Source: JBOGIF01 sp050742415 (GTDB lineage: Bacteria; Actinomycetota; Acidimicrobiia; Acidimicrobiales; AC-14). From it: a stretch of 38,930 bases of DNA. Under the pieces are notes generated by a model. The model did not search any database and was not told where the DNA came from. It saw only the letters and a program-made list of their open reading frames with translations. The stretch lies in the NCBI GenBank assembly GCA_050742415.1, contig JBOGIF010000061.1:1-38930 (forward strand). The letters run 5' to 3'. The first letter of the stretch is position 1; the number at the start of each line of letters is the position of its first letter. The translations under genes and the position numbers were made by a program. This document shows, one piece after another, positions 1 to 6,840 of this stretch.

Positions 1-201
1 GTCGTACGCCAGGCCACGGCCGACCTCTCCAAGGTCGACACCCTCCTCGACCGGGCGTCGTCGATATCGGGCACCGTCGACTCGGCGTCGCGCCTGGCCT
101 ACGGCTTGTTCTCCAATCCGGCGGTAAAGGCCATGGCCCTGGCGTCAGGCGGGGCCAGGGCGTTCCGCCGCCTCCGCCAGAGTCGCCGGCGGGGCCGGTA
201 G
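1..201 (+). CDS. C-terminal end of a DUF948-like small protein (5' truncated by window)
   Basis: An open frame runs from the first base to TAG at 199-201, leaving 66 residues. The visible part reads like the tail of DUF948 family proteins: a segment with heptad character (ATADLSKVDTLLDRASSISG), then ASRLAYGLFSNPAVKAMALA and a very basic end (FRRLRQSRRRGR). In actinobacteria a DUF948 gene followed by a small membrane protein gene is commonly found just before alaS, and that is the arrangement here. The N-terminal membrane segment expected for the family is outside the window. Function is unknown; the family assignment rests on the tail and the gene order. Confidence 0.6.
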   Translation, partial: VVRQATADLSKVDTLLDRASSISGTVDSASRLAYGLFSNPAVKAMALASGGARAFRRLRQSRRRGR

Positions 202-225
202 CCGGGCGGCTGGTCGAGTCGAGCC

Positions 226-501
226 GTGTTCAAGCGCCTTTTCTGGTTGTCGATGGGAGTCGCCCTCGGCTTGGGGTCCTCGTGGTGGGCGGCGCGGTTC
301 CTGCGCCGCCAGGTCGAGCGTTACGCGCCCGACCGGTTGGCGTCCCAGGCCGCCGGGGTGGCCCGCACGCTGGGCACCGAGTTGCGGGCGGCGCTCGAGG
401 AGGGCGGCGCCGCCATGCGCCGGCGAGAGGCCGAGCTGTGGGCCGAGCTCGACGGCCGAACCCGCCGTCCGCCCGTAGGGTTGAAGCGCCATGACGGCTG
501 A
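226..501 (+). CDS. Small membrane-anchored protein of unknown function (DUF6167-like)
   Basis: 91 residues from GTG 226. The N-terminus (MFKRLFWLSMGVALGLGSSW) is a short basic stretch followed by a hydrophobic helix at about residues 5-22, which looks like a single membrane anchor. The rest is charged and helical (RRQVERYAP and RRREAELWAELDG), probably cytoplasmic. The same size and topology are found in the small protein between the DUF948 gene and alaS in other actinobacteria. The stop at 499-501 overlaps the alaS start at 491 by 11 nt, so the two are probably translationally coupled. No enzymatic motif is visible and no function is proposed. Confidence 0.65.
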   Translation: MFKRLFWLSMGVALGLGSSWWAARFLRRQVERYAPDRLASQAAGVARTLGTELRAALEEGGAAMRRREAELWAELDGRTRRPPVGLKRHDG

Positions 502-3094
502 CGAGCTCCGCCGAGCCTTCACCGGCTTCTTCGCCGACCGCGGCCACCGCGTCGTCGCTTCCGAGGGGCTCGTGCCCCATCACCCGGCGGCGCCGATGCT
601 CGCGAACGCGGGAATGAACCAGTTCATCCCCGTGATCCTGGGCGAGGTCCCCACGCCCGATCCGCCCCGGGCCACCTCCGTGCAGAAGTGCTTCCGCACC
701 GCCGACATCGACATCGTCGGGGACACCACCCGCCACCTCACGTTCTTCGAGATGCTGGGCAACTTCAGCTTCGGCGACTACTTCAAGGAAACGGCCATCC
801 CCTACGCCTGGGAGCTGGTCACCGAGGTCCTCGGGCTCGACCCCGACCGGCTGTGGGTCACGGTCTACCTCGACGACGACGAGGCCGAGCGGATCTGGCG
901 GGAGGTCGTCGGGGTACCCGCCGAGCGGGTCCAGAGGCTGGGCGACGACAACTTCTGGGAGATGGCCAAGGGCCTACCGGGGCCGTGCGGACCGTGCTCG
1001 GAGATCTACTACGACAAGGGTACCGAGCACGGGGCGCCAGGCGGCCCCGCCGCCGGAGGCCCCGAGCGCTACGTCGAGATCTGGAACCTGGTCTTCATGC
1101 AGTACACCCGCCAGGCCGACGGGACCCTGGCCGATCTGCCCCGGCGCAATATCGACACCGGAGCCGGCCTGGAGCGCATCCTCCCGATCCTCCAAGGCGT
1201 CGACTCCGTCTTCGAGGCCGACGTGCTGCGCCCGATCTTGGACGCGGCGGCCTCCGCCATCGGGCGCCGCTATGGCGACGACTCGGCGGTCGACCGCAGC
1301 CTGCGGATCATGGCCGACCACGGGCGGGCCATGACGTTCCTGGTCAACGACGGCATCTTCCCGTCGAACGAGGACCGTGGCTACGTGCTGCGGCGGATCA
1401 TCCGCCGCGCTGTCCGCCATGCCTTCGGCCTCGGCGTGGAGACCGCGGTCACTCCACGCCTGGTGGAGGCCACAGTCGCCACCATGGACAGCGCCTACCC
1501 GGACCTGGAGCGCAACGCCGAGTTCATCGACGGCGTCGTGAGGCGGGAAGAGGACCGGTTCCGCCAGACCCTGAAGTCCGGCTCCGCGCTCCTCGACGAG
1601 GAGCTGGCCCGGGCCGGGACCTCGGGTGGGGCGGTGGCCGGCGACGCCGCCTTCCGCTTGCACGACACCTTCGGCTTCCCGTTGGAGCTCACACTGGAGA
1701 TAGCGGCTGAACGCGGGGTGGAGGTCGACGTGGCCGGCTTCGACGAGGCCATGGCCCGCCAACGCCGGATGGCCCGCGACGCTCGACGGGAAGGCCTCCG
1801 GGCCGAGGGCGACGGAGGTGCTGGCGGCGACCGCCTCGGGGCCTACCGGGCGGTCCTCGACGAGTTCGGGGCGACCGAGTTCAGCGGTTACACCGAGACC
1901 GAGAGCCAGGCTCGGGTGCTTGCCGTGGCCGGCGCCGGCGACACCGTCGAGGTCTTCCTCGATCGCACCCCGTTCTACGCCGAGGGCGGCGGCCAGGTGG
2001 GCGACACCGGCAGGATCACCACCTCGACCGGGACCCTCGAGGTGCTCGACACCACCTACGCGCTGCCGCACCTCCACCGCCACGCCGCGAAGGTGGTCGA
2101 GGGAGAGGTGGCCGCCGGCCAGGAGGCGACCGCCACCGTCGACGCCGAGCGCCGGGAGGCCATCCGCCGCAACCACACCGGGACCCATCTCCTCCACTGG
2201 GCCCTGCGCCAGGTCCTCGGCACCCACGTCAAGCAGGCGGGCTCGCTGGTGGCGCCCGACCGCCTTCGCTTCGACTTCAGCCACTACGCAGCGGTCACCC
2301 CCGACGAGATCGCCAGGATCGAGGCGCTGGCCAACGACCAGGTGCTGGCCAACCAGGCGGTGCGCGCCTACGAGACGTCGATGACCGAGGCGCAGCAGGC
2401 CGGCGCCATCGCCTTCTTTGGCGACAGGTACGGCGACGTCGTCCGGGTCGTCGAGGCAGGCCCTCACTCGGTGGAGCTGTGCGGAGGCACCCACGTCGGT
2501 GCGTTGGGCACCATCGGCCCCATCAGGATCCTGGGCGAGAGCTCGATTGGCGCCAACCTCCGCCGTATCGAAGCCGTCACCGGCCATGCCAGTCTCGACC
2601 GAATCTCCACTGAGCGGGCCACCCTGGTGACGACGGCGGAGCTGCTGCGCGTGAGGCCGCCCGAGGTTCCCGAGCGCGTGGGCCGGCTGCTGGACGACAA
2701 CCGGGCCCTGGCCGACCAGGTCAAGGCCCTGCGCCGGCAGGAGGCCGGCGGCCGGGCCGGCGAGATCGCGGGCGCTGCGCTCGACGGGGTGGTGGTCGCC
2801 CGCGTAGACGGGACCACCCGTGACGGCTTGCGGGAGCTGGCGGTGGCGGTCCGCGACCAGCCGGGCGTGCAGGCCGTCGTTCTGGGCGGCGAGCCCGAGG
2901 GCGGCGGCGTGGCCCTGGTGGCTGCGGTCGTGCCGGGAGCCGGCCGCGACGCCTCCGAACTGCTGGCCGCCGCCGCCCGTACGGTGGGTGGAGGAGGCGG
3001 GCGGTCTCCGGAGATCGCAGTCGCCGGCGGTCGCGATGCCAGCCGCCTCGAGGAGGCGTTGGCCCAGGCCCGGCAGGCGGCCACCGGCTCGTGA
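491..3094 (+). CDS. alaS: Alanine--tRNA ligase
   Basis: Charges tRNA-Ala with alanine in the cytoplasm. 867 residues, close to the usual ~870-900, so all domains appear present. The class II catalytic core occupies the first ~240 residues, with GNFSFGDYFK at 90-99 as family signature. The editing domain carries the zinc/catalytic set H562-x3-H566 (HTGTH) and C664-x3-H668 (CGGTH). The last ~150 residues hold a coiled segment (LLDDNRALADQVKALRRQ) and a glycine-rich C-Ala/DHHA1 domain. The ATG at 491 overlaps the preceding small gene by 11 nt. The stop at 3092-3094 lies 10 nt before the first repeat copy in front of ruvX. No T-box leader is visible upstream. Confidence 0.97.
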   Translation: MTADELRRAFTGFFADRGHRVVASEGLVPHHPAAPMLANAGMNQFIPVILGEVPTPDPPRATSVQKCFRTADIDIVGDTTRHLTFFEMLGNFSFGDYFKETAIPYAWELVTEVLGLDPDRLWVTVYLDDDEAERIWREVVGVPAERVQRLGDDNFWEMAKGLPGPCGPCSEIYYDKGTEHGAPGGPAAGGPERYVEIWNLVFMQYTRQADGTLADLPRRNIDTGAGLERILPILQGVDSVFEADVLRPILDAAASAIGRRYGDDSAVDRSLRIMADHGRAMTFLVNDGIFPSNEDRGYVLRRIIRRAVRHAFGLGVETAVTPRLVEATVATMDSAYPDLERNAEFIDGVVRREEDRFRQTLKSGSALLDEELARAGTSGGAVAGDAAFRLHDTFGFPLELTLEIAAERGVEVDVAGFDEAMARQRRMARDARREGLRAEGDGGAGGDRLGAYRAVLDEFGATEFSGYTETESQARVLAVAGAGDTVEVFLDRTPFYAEGGGQVGDTGRITTSTGTLEVLDTTYALPHLHRHAAKVVEGEVAAGQEATATVDAERREAIRRNHTGTHLLHWALRQVLGTHVKQAGSLVAPDRLRFDFSHYAAVTPDEIARIEALANDQVLANQAVRAYETSMTEAQQAGAIAFFGDRYGDVVRVVEAGPHSVELCGGTHVGALGTIGPIRILGESSIGANLRRIEAVTGHASLDRISTERATLVTTAELLRVRPPEVPERVGRLLDDNRALADQVKALRRQEAGGRAGEIAGAALDGVVVARVDGTTRDGLRELAVAVRDQPGVQAVVLGGEPEGGGVALVAAVVPGAGRDASELLAAAARTVGGGGGRSPEIAVAGGRDASRLEEALAQARQAATGS

Positions 3095-3104
3095 GGACTC
3101 CGCG

Positions 3105-3161
3105 ATGAGGGTGCTGGGCCTCGACCTCGGCACCCGGCGCAACGTGATGGAGCGGCGGTGA
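3105..3161 (+). CDS. Mini-ORF 1 before ruvX (duplicated ruvX start)
   Basis: ATG 3105 to TGA 3159-3161 encodes MRVLGLDLGTRRNVMERR, 18 residues. GAGG at 3093-3096 precedes the ATG by 8 nt, so this may be the ancestral ruvX initiation site. Its stop overlaps the GTG of mini-ORF 2 (GTGA), the same coupling used between genuine genes here. The peptide contains only the first strand and the D-L-G-T motif of the RuvX fold and cannot be an enzyme. It may be a leader peptide, a reinitiation relay or an inert scar; translation is inferred, not shown. Confidence 0.45.
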   Translation: MRVLGLDLGTRRNVMERR

Positions 3162-3214
3162 GGGTGTTGGGCCTCGACCTCGGCACCCGGCGCTACGTGA
3201 TGGAGCGGCGGTGA
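3158..3214 (+). CDS. Mini-ORF 2 before ruvX (duplicated ruvX start)
   Basis: GTG 3158 to TGA 3212-3214 encodes 18 residues, VRVLGLDLGTRRYVMERR. GGAG in the tail of copy 1 lies about 5-6 nt before the GTG and could act as Shine-Dalgarno. The stop overlaps the GTG of full-length ruvX at 3211, so ribosomes finishing this peptide are well placed to restart on ruvX. It differs from mini-ORF 1 at residue 13 (Tyr for Asn). Translation is inferred. Confidence 0.45.
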   Translation: MRVLGLDLGTRRYVMERR

Positions 3215-3624
3215 GGGTGTTGGGCCTCGACCTCGGCACCCGGCGCATCGGGGTGGCGGTGAGCGACCCGGCGGGCGTGCTGGCAGTGCCCCACGGCGTC
3301 GTCGAGCGCTCGGGCGACGCTCGGCGCGACCGGGAACGCCTCGCCGAGATCGTCCGGGACCTCCAGGCCGAGCGGGTGGTGGTCGGGCTGCCGTTGTCGC
3401 TCGACGGCTCGGTCGGCCCGGCGGCGCAGGCCGCGGTCGCCGAGACCGAGGCTCTGGAGCCGGTCCTCGGCGTGCCGGTGGAGTCCCACGACGAGCGGCT
3501 CTCGACGGTCAGCGCCCATCGCTCGCTGGCAGCCGCAGGCATGCGGTCCAAGGCGCGGCGGGGCCGGGTCGACGAGGTCGCCGCCACCGTGATGCTCCAG
3601 TCCTGGCTCGACAGCCGCAGGTGA
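3211..3624 (+). CDS. ruvX: RuvX/YqgF family RNase H-fold nuclease (pre-16S rRNA processing)
   Basis: 137 residues, typical for YqgF. The family is assigned to 5' maturation of 16S rRNA and was earlier described as a putative Holliday junction resolvase. Conserved positions are visible: D7 in LGLDLGTRR, the strand GLPLSLDG at 59-66, DERLST at 94-99 and D121 in the C-terminal GRVDEVAA, fitting the RNase H-type acidic set. GTG 3211 is the only start that continues into the full frame; starts at 3105 and 3158 hit TGA after 18 codons. GGAGCGGC in the preceding repeat tail supplies a Shine-Dalgarno. The stop overlaps mltG by 4 nt (GTGA). Confidence 0.93.
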   Translation: MRVLGLDLGTRRIGVAVSDPAGVLAVPHGVVERSGDARRDRERLAEIVRDLQAERVVVGLPLSLDGSVGPAAQAAVAETEALEPVLGVPVESHDERLSTVSAHRSLAAAGMRSKARRGRVDEVAATVMLQSWLDSRR

Positions 3625-4643
3625 GGCGCCGGTGGCCGACGGTCCTTGGCGGCGTCGCCGCCACCCTGGCGGTGCTGGCTGTGTCCAGCATCGTCCTGGT
3701 GGGGCGCCAGCTGCGCCCACCCGGGCCGGTAGGGGCAGCCGAGGAGGTGACGGTCGCCAAGGGCCTCTCCAACTCCGAGATCGGTGAGCTGTTGGAGCGC
3801 CGGGGCATCATCCGCAACGCCACGTTCTTCCGTTACTACGTGCGGTTCAGCGGTGTCGGCACCATCGAGGCCGGCGATTACAGCCTGCGCCGGCGAGACG
3901 ACCTGTCCCGGATCGTCGAGGTGCTCCAGGGAGGCGCGGCTGCCGAGCGCGGTCGGCGGCTCACGGTGCCCGAGGGGCTGACCCTGCCCCAGGTGGCAGA
4001 GGTCGTGGGGCGCCTCCCGGGCCGCTCGGCCCAGCGCTTTCTCGAGCTCGCTCGTGGCGGCACCGTGAGGTCCCGGTACCAACCCGCGGGGGTGACCGAC
4101 CTCGAGGGGCTGCTGTTGCCGGAGACCTACGAGGTGGGCGCCGACGAGGACGAGGCCGCCATCCTGCGCCGGATGGTCGACGCCTTCGACGCCGCGGCCA
4201 CGGAGATGGACATCGCCGGCGCTTCGGCGCGCTTCGGTGTCACGCCTTATCAGGCGGTGGTGATCGCCTCGTTGGTCGAGCGGGAGGCCAGGGTCGACCA
4301 GGACCGGGGGCCGGTGGCCAGGGTCGTCTACAACCGCCTGGCGCGCCGGATGATGCTCCAGATCGACGCCACCGTGCAGTACGCCCTCGGCGTCCAGAAG
4401 GAGCGACTGCTGTACTCGGACCTGGAGGTGGCGTCGCCGTACAACACCTACAAGGTGGCCGGCCTGCCGCCGGGCCCGATCGCCGGCCCGGGCCGGGCGG
4501 CTCTGCAGGCCGCGCTCGACCCGCCGCCCGGCCCGTGGATCTATTACGTGCTGGCCGACGCCGATGGCCGCCACGCGTTCGCCGAGACCAGCGCCGAGTT
4601 CGAGCGGCTGAAGGCCGAGGCCCAGCGCAAGGGCCTGCTGTGA
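3621..4643 (+). CDS. mltG: Endolytic murein transglycosylase MltG (YceG-like)
   Basis: 340 residues. MltG cleaves nascent glycan strands at the membrane and is thought to set glycan chain termination. The N-terminus is RRRW followed by a hydrophobic helix at about residues 6-25 (VLGGVAATLAVLAVSSIVLV), giving a single anchor with the catalytic part outside. A small LysM-like region follows (VAKGLSNSEIGELLERRGI). The YceG domain carries the family motif ASLVEREA with E220 as likely catalytic glutamate, then RVVYNRL and the QIDATVQYALG and SPYNTYKVAGLPPGPI blocks. GTG 3621 overlaps the ruvX stop by 4 nt. The ruvX-mltG-aroE order is standard for actinobacteria. Confidence 0.94.
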   Translation: MRRRWPTVLGGVAATLAVLAVSSIVLVGRQLRPPGPVGAAEEVTVAKGLSNSEIGELLERRGIIRNATFFRYYVRFSGVGTIEAGDYSLRRRDDLSRIVEVLQGGAAAERGRRLTVPEGLTLPQVAEVVGRLPGRSAQRFLELARGGTVRSRYQPAGVTDLEGLLLPETYEVGADEDEAAILRRMVDAFDAAATEMDIAGASARFGVTPYQAVVIASLVEREARVDQDRGPVARVVYNRLARRMMLQIDATVQYALGVQKERLLYSDLEVASPYNTYKVAGLPPGPIAGPGRAALQAALDPPPGPWIYYVLADADGRHAFAETSAEFERLKAEAQRKGLL

Positions 4644-5461
4644 CCCGGCTGGCGGCCGTCATCGGGTCGCCGGTAGCCCTTTCTCTGTCGCCGGCTCTCC
4701 ACAACTCCGCCTTCCGGGCGACCGGTCTGGACTGGACTTATGTTGCCCTCGAAGTGGCTTGGGGCGCGGCCGCATCCGCAGTGGAGGGAATGCGGGCGCT
4801 GCGGGGGTTCGACGGGATGTCGGTCACGGTCCCGCACAAGCTGGCGGTGGCCGAGGCCTTGGGGCGCCTCTCTGCGACCGCTGAGGCGCTCGGCGCCGTG
4901 AACACCATCGTCCGGGATGCCGACGGCGAACTGTCGGGCCACAACACCGATGGCGAGGGGTTCCTGCGCTCCCTCGCCGACGTGGGCTTCGAGCCGGAGG
5001 GTCGTTCTTGCCTTCTGGTCGGCGCCGGCGGCGCGGCGCGCGCCGTGGCTTGGGCGCTGGCCGGGGCCGGGGCCGAGGAGGTGGTCGTCGTGAACCGCAC
5101 CCCGGAGCGAGCTGTGCTGCTGGCGGCGCTCGCCGGGCCGGCCGGCCGGGTCGGGCGCGCCGAGGAGGCCGGCGATGCCGACCTGGTGGTGAACGCCACC
5201 CCTCTGGGGATGAGCGGCCGGACGGTAGACCCGCTCCCCGTGGACCCTTCGCACCTCCGGGCCGGCCAGGTGGTGCTCGACCTCGTCTACGACCCCGCCG
5301 TCAGCCCGCTGCTGGAGGCCGCCGCGGCCAGGGGCGCGCATGCGATCAACGGTCTCGGCATGCTCGTGCACCAGGCCGCCGCTCAGTTCGCGCTGTGGAC
5401 GGGCCAGCCGGCGCCCCTGGAGGCCATGTTCGCGGCGGTTCGGCCGAGCACCGACCGATGA
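4640..5461 (+). CDS. aroE: Shikimate dehydrogenase (NADP+)
   Basis: Reduces 3-dehydroshikimate to shikimate in the chorismate pathway. 273 residues from GTG 4640, which overlaps the mltG stop by 4 nt; a longer in-frame extension exists but would lie inside mltG. Substrate-binding SLSPALHN lies at 15-22, the catalytic lysine is K67 in SVTVPHK, and the partner aspartate D104 is in GHNTDGEG. The nucleotide-binding loop is GAGGAAR at 128-134, and VVNRTPER is the strand expected to contact the cofactor phosphate. LINGLGML-type residues (INGLGMLVHQAA) close the active site near the end. The gene is separated from aroC-aroK-aroB by the prepilin peptidase and vapBC. Confidence 0.95.
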   Translation: MTRLAAVIGSPVALSLSPALHNSAFRATGLDWTYVALEVAWGAAASAVEGMRALRGFDGMSVTVPHKLAVAEALGRLSATAEALGAVNTIVRDADGELSGHNTDGEGFLRSLADVGFEPEGRSCLLVGAGGAARAVAWALAGAGAEEVVVVNRTPERAVLLAALAGPAGRVGRAEEAGDADLVVNATPLGMSGRTVDPLPVDPSHLRAGQVVLDLVYDPAVSPLLEAAAARGAHAINGLGMLVHQAAAQFALWTGQPAPLEAMFAAVRPSTDR

Positions 5462-6162
5462 GCGCGGCGGCGCTCGCCGGGGTGGCGTTGGCCTGCGGTG
5501 CGATCGGGCTGGCGGCTGGCGAGGTTGTGAACGTGCTCGTGGACCGCGTACCGGACAAGCTCCCGTTGAGGCCGCTGCGTCCGATACGGGCCGGGCGTCC
5601 CGGCCGGCAGGACCGGTTGGTCCAGGTCGCCACCGCGTTCCTGTTCGCGGCCGCCGGCGTGAGGTTCGGAGCGACGTGGGTGCTGCCGGCCTATCTGGTC
5701 TTCTTCGCGTCGCTGTTGGCGGTCAGCGTGATCGACCTCGACCGCCACATCATCCCGAACCGCATCGTGTACCCGACGATCTTCGTGTCGATCCCGCTGC
5801 TAGCTCTCGCCGCCCTGCTGGGCGACGACTGGCACCGGTTTGGCCAGGCCCTGCTCGGCGCCGGCCTGGCTTGGGGGGCGCTGTTCGTCATCCATCTGGT
5901 GTCTCCGGGAGGCATGGGTTTCGGAGACGTGCGCCTGGCTTTCGTGCTCGGGCTGTTCCTGGGGTGGCTGGGGCTCGGCAAGGTGCTGACCGGGCTCTTT
6001 CTGGGCTTCCTCCTCGGCGCCGTCATCGGTGTGCTGCTGATCGCCTTCAAGCTGCGGACGCGCAAGGACCACATCCCCTTTGGGCCGTTCCTGGCCGGCG
6101 GGGCGGTGCTGGGCGTGCTCTTCGGCGCTCCCATCACCAATTGGCTGGTGGGCTACTACTGA
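5458..6162 (+). CDS. Prepilin peptidase (A24 family), short form without the CxxC domain
   Basis: 234 residues, almost all hydrophobic, with about six to seven membrane segments. The two catalytic aspartates of the aspartic prepilin peptidase family are present: D93 in SVIDLDRHIIPN and D157 in GFGDVRLA. The N-terminal segment GEVVNVLVDRVP corresponds to the usual FxNVxxxRLP start, but the following cytoplasmic loop lacks the CxxC...CxxC zinc domain of bifunctional methylating enzymes, so methylation is doubtful. ATG 5458 overlaps the aroE stop (ATGA). No pilin or secretion genes are in the window, so the substrate is unknown. Confidence 0.88.
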   Translation: MSAAALAGVALACGAIGLAAGEVVNVLVDRVPDKLPLRPLRPIRAGRPGRQDRLVQVATAFLFAAAGVRFGATWVLPAYLVFFASLLAVSVIDLDRHIIPNRIVYPTIFVSIPLLALAALLGDDWHRFGQALLGAGLAWGALFVIHLVSPGGMGFGDVRLAFVLGLFLGWLGLGKVLTGLFLGFLLGAVIGVLLIAFKLRTRKDHIPFGPFLAGGAVLGVLFGAPITNWLVGYY

Positions 6163-6177
6163 CCTGGTGCATTGGGG

Positions 6178-6214
6178 GTCGATGTGTAGCGATAGCCGTG
6201 TCGATGTGTATGAT
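6178..6214 (+). promoter_or_regulatory. vapBC promoter with paired operator-like repeats
   Basis: The 11-bp sequence GTCGATGTGTA occurs at 6178-6188 and again at 6200-6210, a centre-to-centre distance of 22 bp, about two helical turns. The second copy runs into TATGAT (6209-6214), a good -10 hexamer, and the vapB ATG follows 6 nt later, so transcription would start at or very near the start codon. No convincing -35 is visible. VapBC complexes usually bind such repeats over their own promoter, so this is the likely autoregulation site. Binding is inferred. Confidence 0.6.
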
Positions 6215-6220
6215 TCCCTC

Positions 6221-6418
6221 ATGAGAACCAATATCGACATCGACGACTCGCTGCTTGCAGAAGCGCGGGCGCTGGCCGGCACGACGACAAAGCGCGAGAC
6301 CGTGGATCGGGCTCTGCGGGAGCTCGTGGCCCGGCACCGCCGTCTCGGGATCCTGGAGCTGGCCGGCAAGGTCCGGTGGGAGGGTGACCTCGGCTCCAGC
6401 CGCGTCGGCCGCATGTGA
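6221..6418 (+). CDS. vapB: VapB-type antitoxin
   Basis: 65 residues starting MRTNIDIDDSLLAEARALAG, the N-terminus typical of VapB antitoxins of the pfam09957 kind: a short strand and helix forming a ribbon-helix-helix-like DNA-binding unit. The C-terminal part (ILELAGKVRWEGDLGSSRVG) would wrap around the toxin and block its active site. The antitoxin precedes and overlaps vapC by 4 nt (GTGA), the usual order. A -10 box lies 6 nt upstream of the ATG with no room for a Shine-Dalgarno, so the mRNA is probably leaderless. The cassette sits between core genes and is likely an acquired element. Confidence 0.85.
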   Translation: MRTNIDIDDSLLAEARALAGTTTKRETVDRALRELVARHRRLGILELAGKVRWEGDLGSSRVGRM

Positions 6419-6813
6419 TCGTCGTCGACACGAGCGTCTGGATCGACGTCCTGAACGACACCGATTCCGGGCCGGCGCGGCGCTTCACCGACCTGCTGCG
6501 CGACGACGCTCCGCTCGCGCTGACCGACGTGATCCTCACCGAGGTCCTCCAGGGTCTGAGGAGCGATCGGGAAGCGATCCAGGTCGAGGACGCGCTGAGT
6601 GCCTTCCCGGTGCTCACGCTGTCGTGGCCCGACGACTTCCGCCTCGCCGCCAACCTTTACCGCACGGCCCGTCGATCGGGGATCACGGTGCGCAAGACGC
6701 TCGACTGCCTCATCGCCGCGCCCTGCGTACGGACCGGTTCGCCCATCCTCCACGCCGACGTCGACTTCGACCGCCTGGCAAGGTGCACAGACTTGTTGGT
6801 GTTCGCCGGCTGA
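6415..6813 (+). CDS. vapC: VapC-type PIN-domain RNase toxin
   Basis: 132 residues spanning one PIN domain. The acidic residues that bind Mg2+ are all visible: D5 in VVDTSVWID, E43 in LTEVLQG, D97 in KTLDCLIA and D115/D117 in LHADVDFDRLA, so the toxin looks intact. VapC proteins cut specific tRNAs, rRNA or mRNA when the antitoxin is degraded; the target cannot be read from sequence. GTG 6415 overlaps the vapB stop. Base composition resembles neighbouring genes, so any transfer was old or from a similar genome. The stop is followed within 28 nt by the aroC start. Confidence 0.9.
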   Translation: MIVVDTSVWIDVLNDTDSGPARRFTDLLRDDAPLALTDVILTEVLQGLRSDREAIQVEDALSAFPVLTLSWPDDFRLAANLYRTARRSGITVRKTLDCLIAAPCVRTGSPILHADVDFDRLARCTDLLVFAG

Positions 6814-6827
6814 AGGGCGTCTCGCCG

Positions 6828-6833
6828 TAGATT
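6828..6833 (+). promoter_or_regulatory. Candidate -10 box for a leaderless aroC transcript
   Basis: TAGATT lies 7 nt before GTG 6841, the spacing expected if transcription begins at the start codon. No Shine-Dalgarno precedes the GTG and no clear -35 is visible. After the vapBC cassette, aroC would need its own promoter, which this box could supply. Confidence 0.4.
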
Positions 6834-6840
6834 GGCCGGT

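Larger units (their letters stand above)
3105..3246 (+). repeat. Three tandem copies of the ruvX 5' end, 53-bp period
   Basis: Copies start at 3105, 3158 and 3211. The first 36 nt (12 codons, encoding MRVLGLDLGTRR) recur in each; copies 2 and 3 are identical over these 36 nt, while copy 1 differs at two bases (ATG for GTG, CTG for TTG). Copies 1 and 2 share a 17-nt tail differing at one base (AACGTG or TACGTG, then ATGGAGCGGCG); in copy 3 this is replaced by the continuing ruvX reading frame. Because 53 is not a multiple of three, copies 1 and 2 run into TGA after 18 codons. The three scattered differences between copies 1 and 2 argue against a simple assembly duplication. Confidence 0.95.

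Noticed and set aside
974..3142. 722-aa open frame on the minus strand opposite alaS
   Set aside because: Antisense shadow of a certain gene; composition is Gly/Arg/His/Val-rich with no family motif, typical for high-GC DNA.
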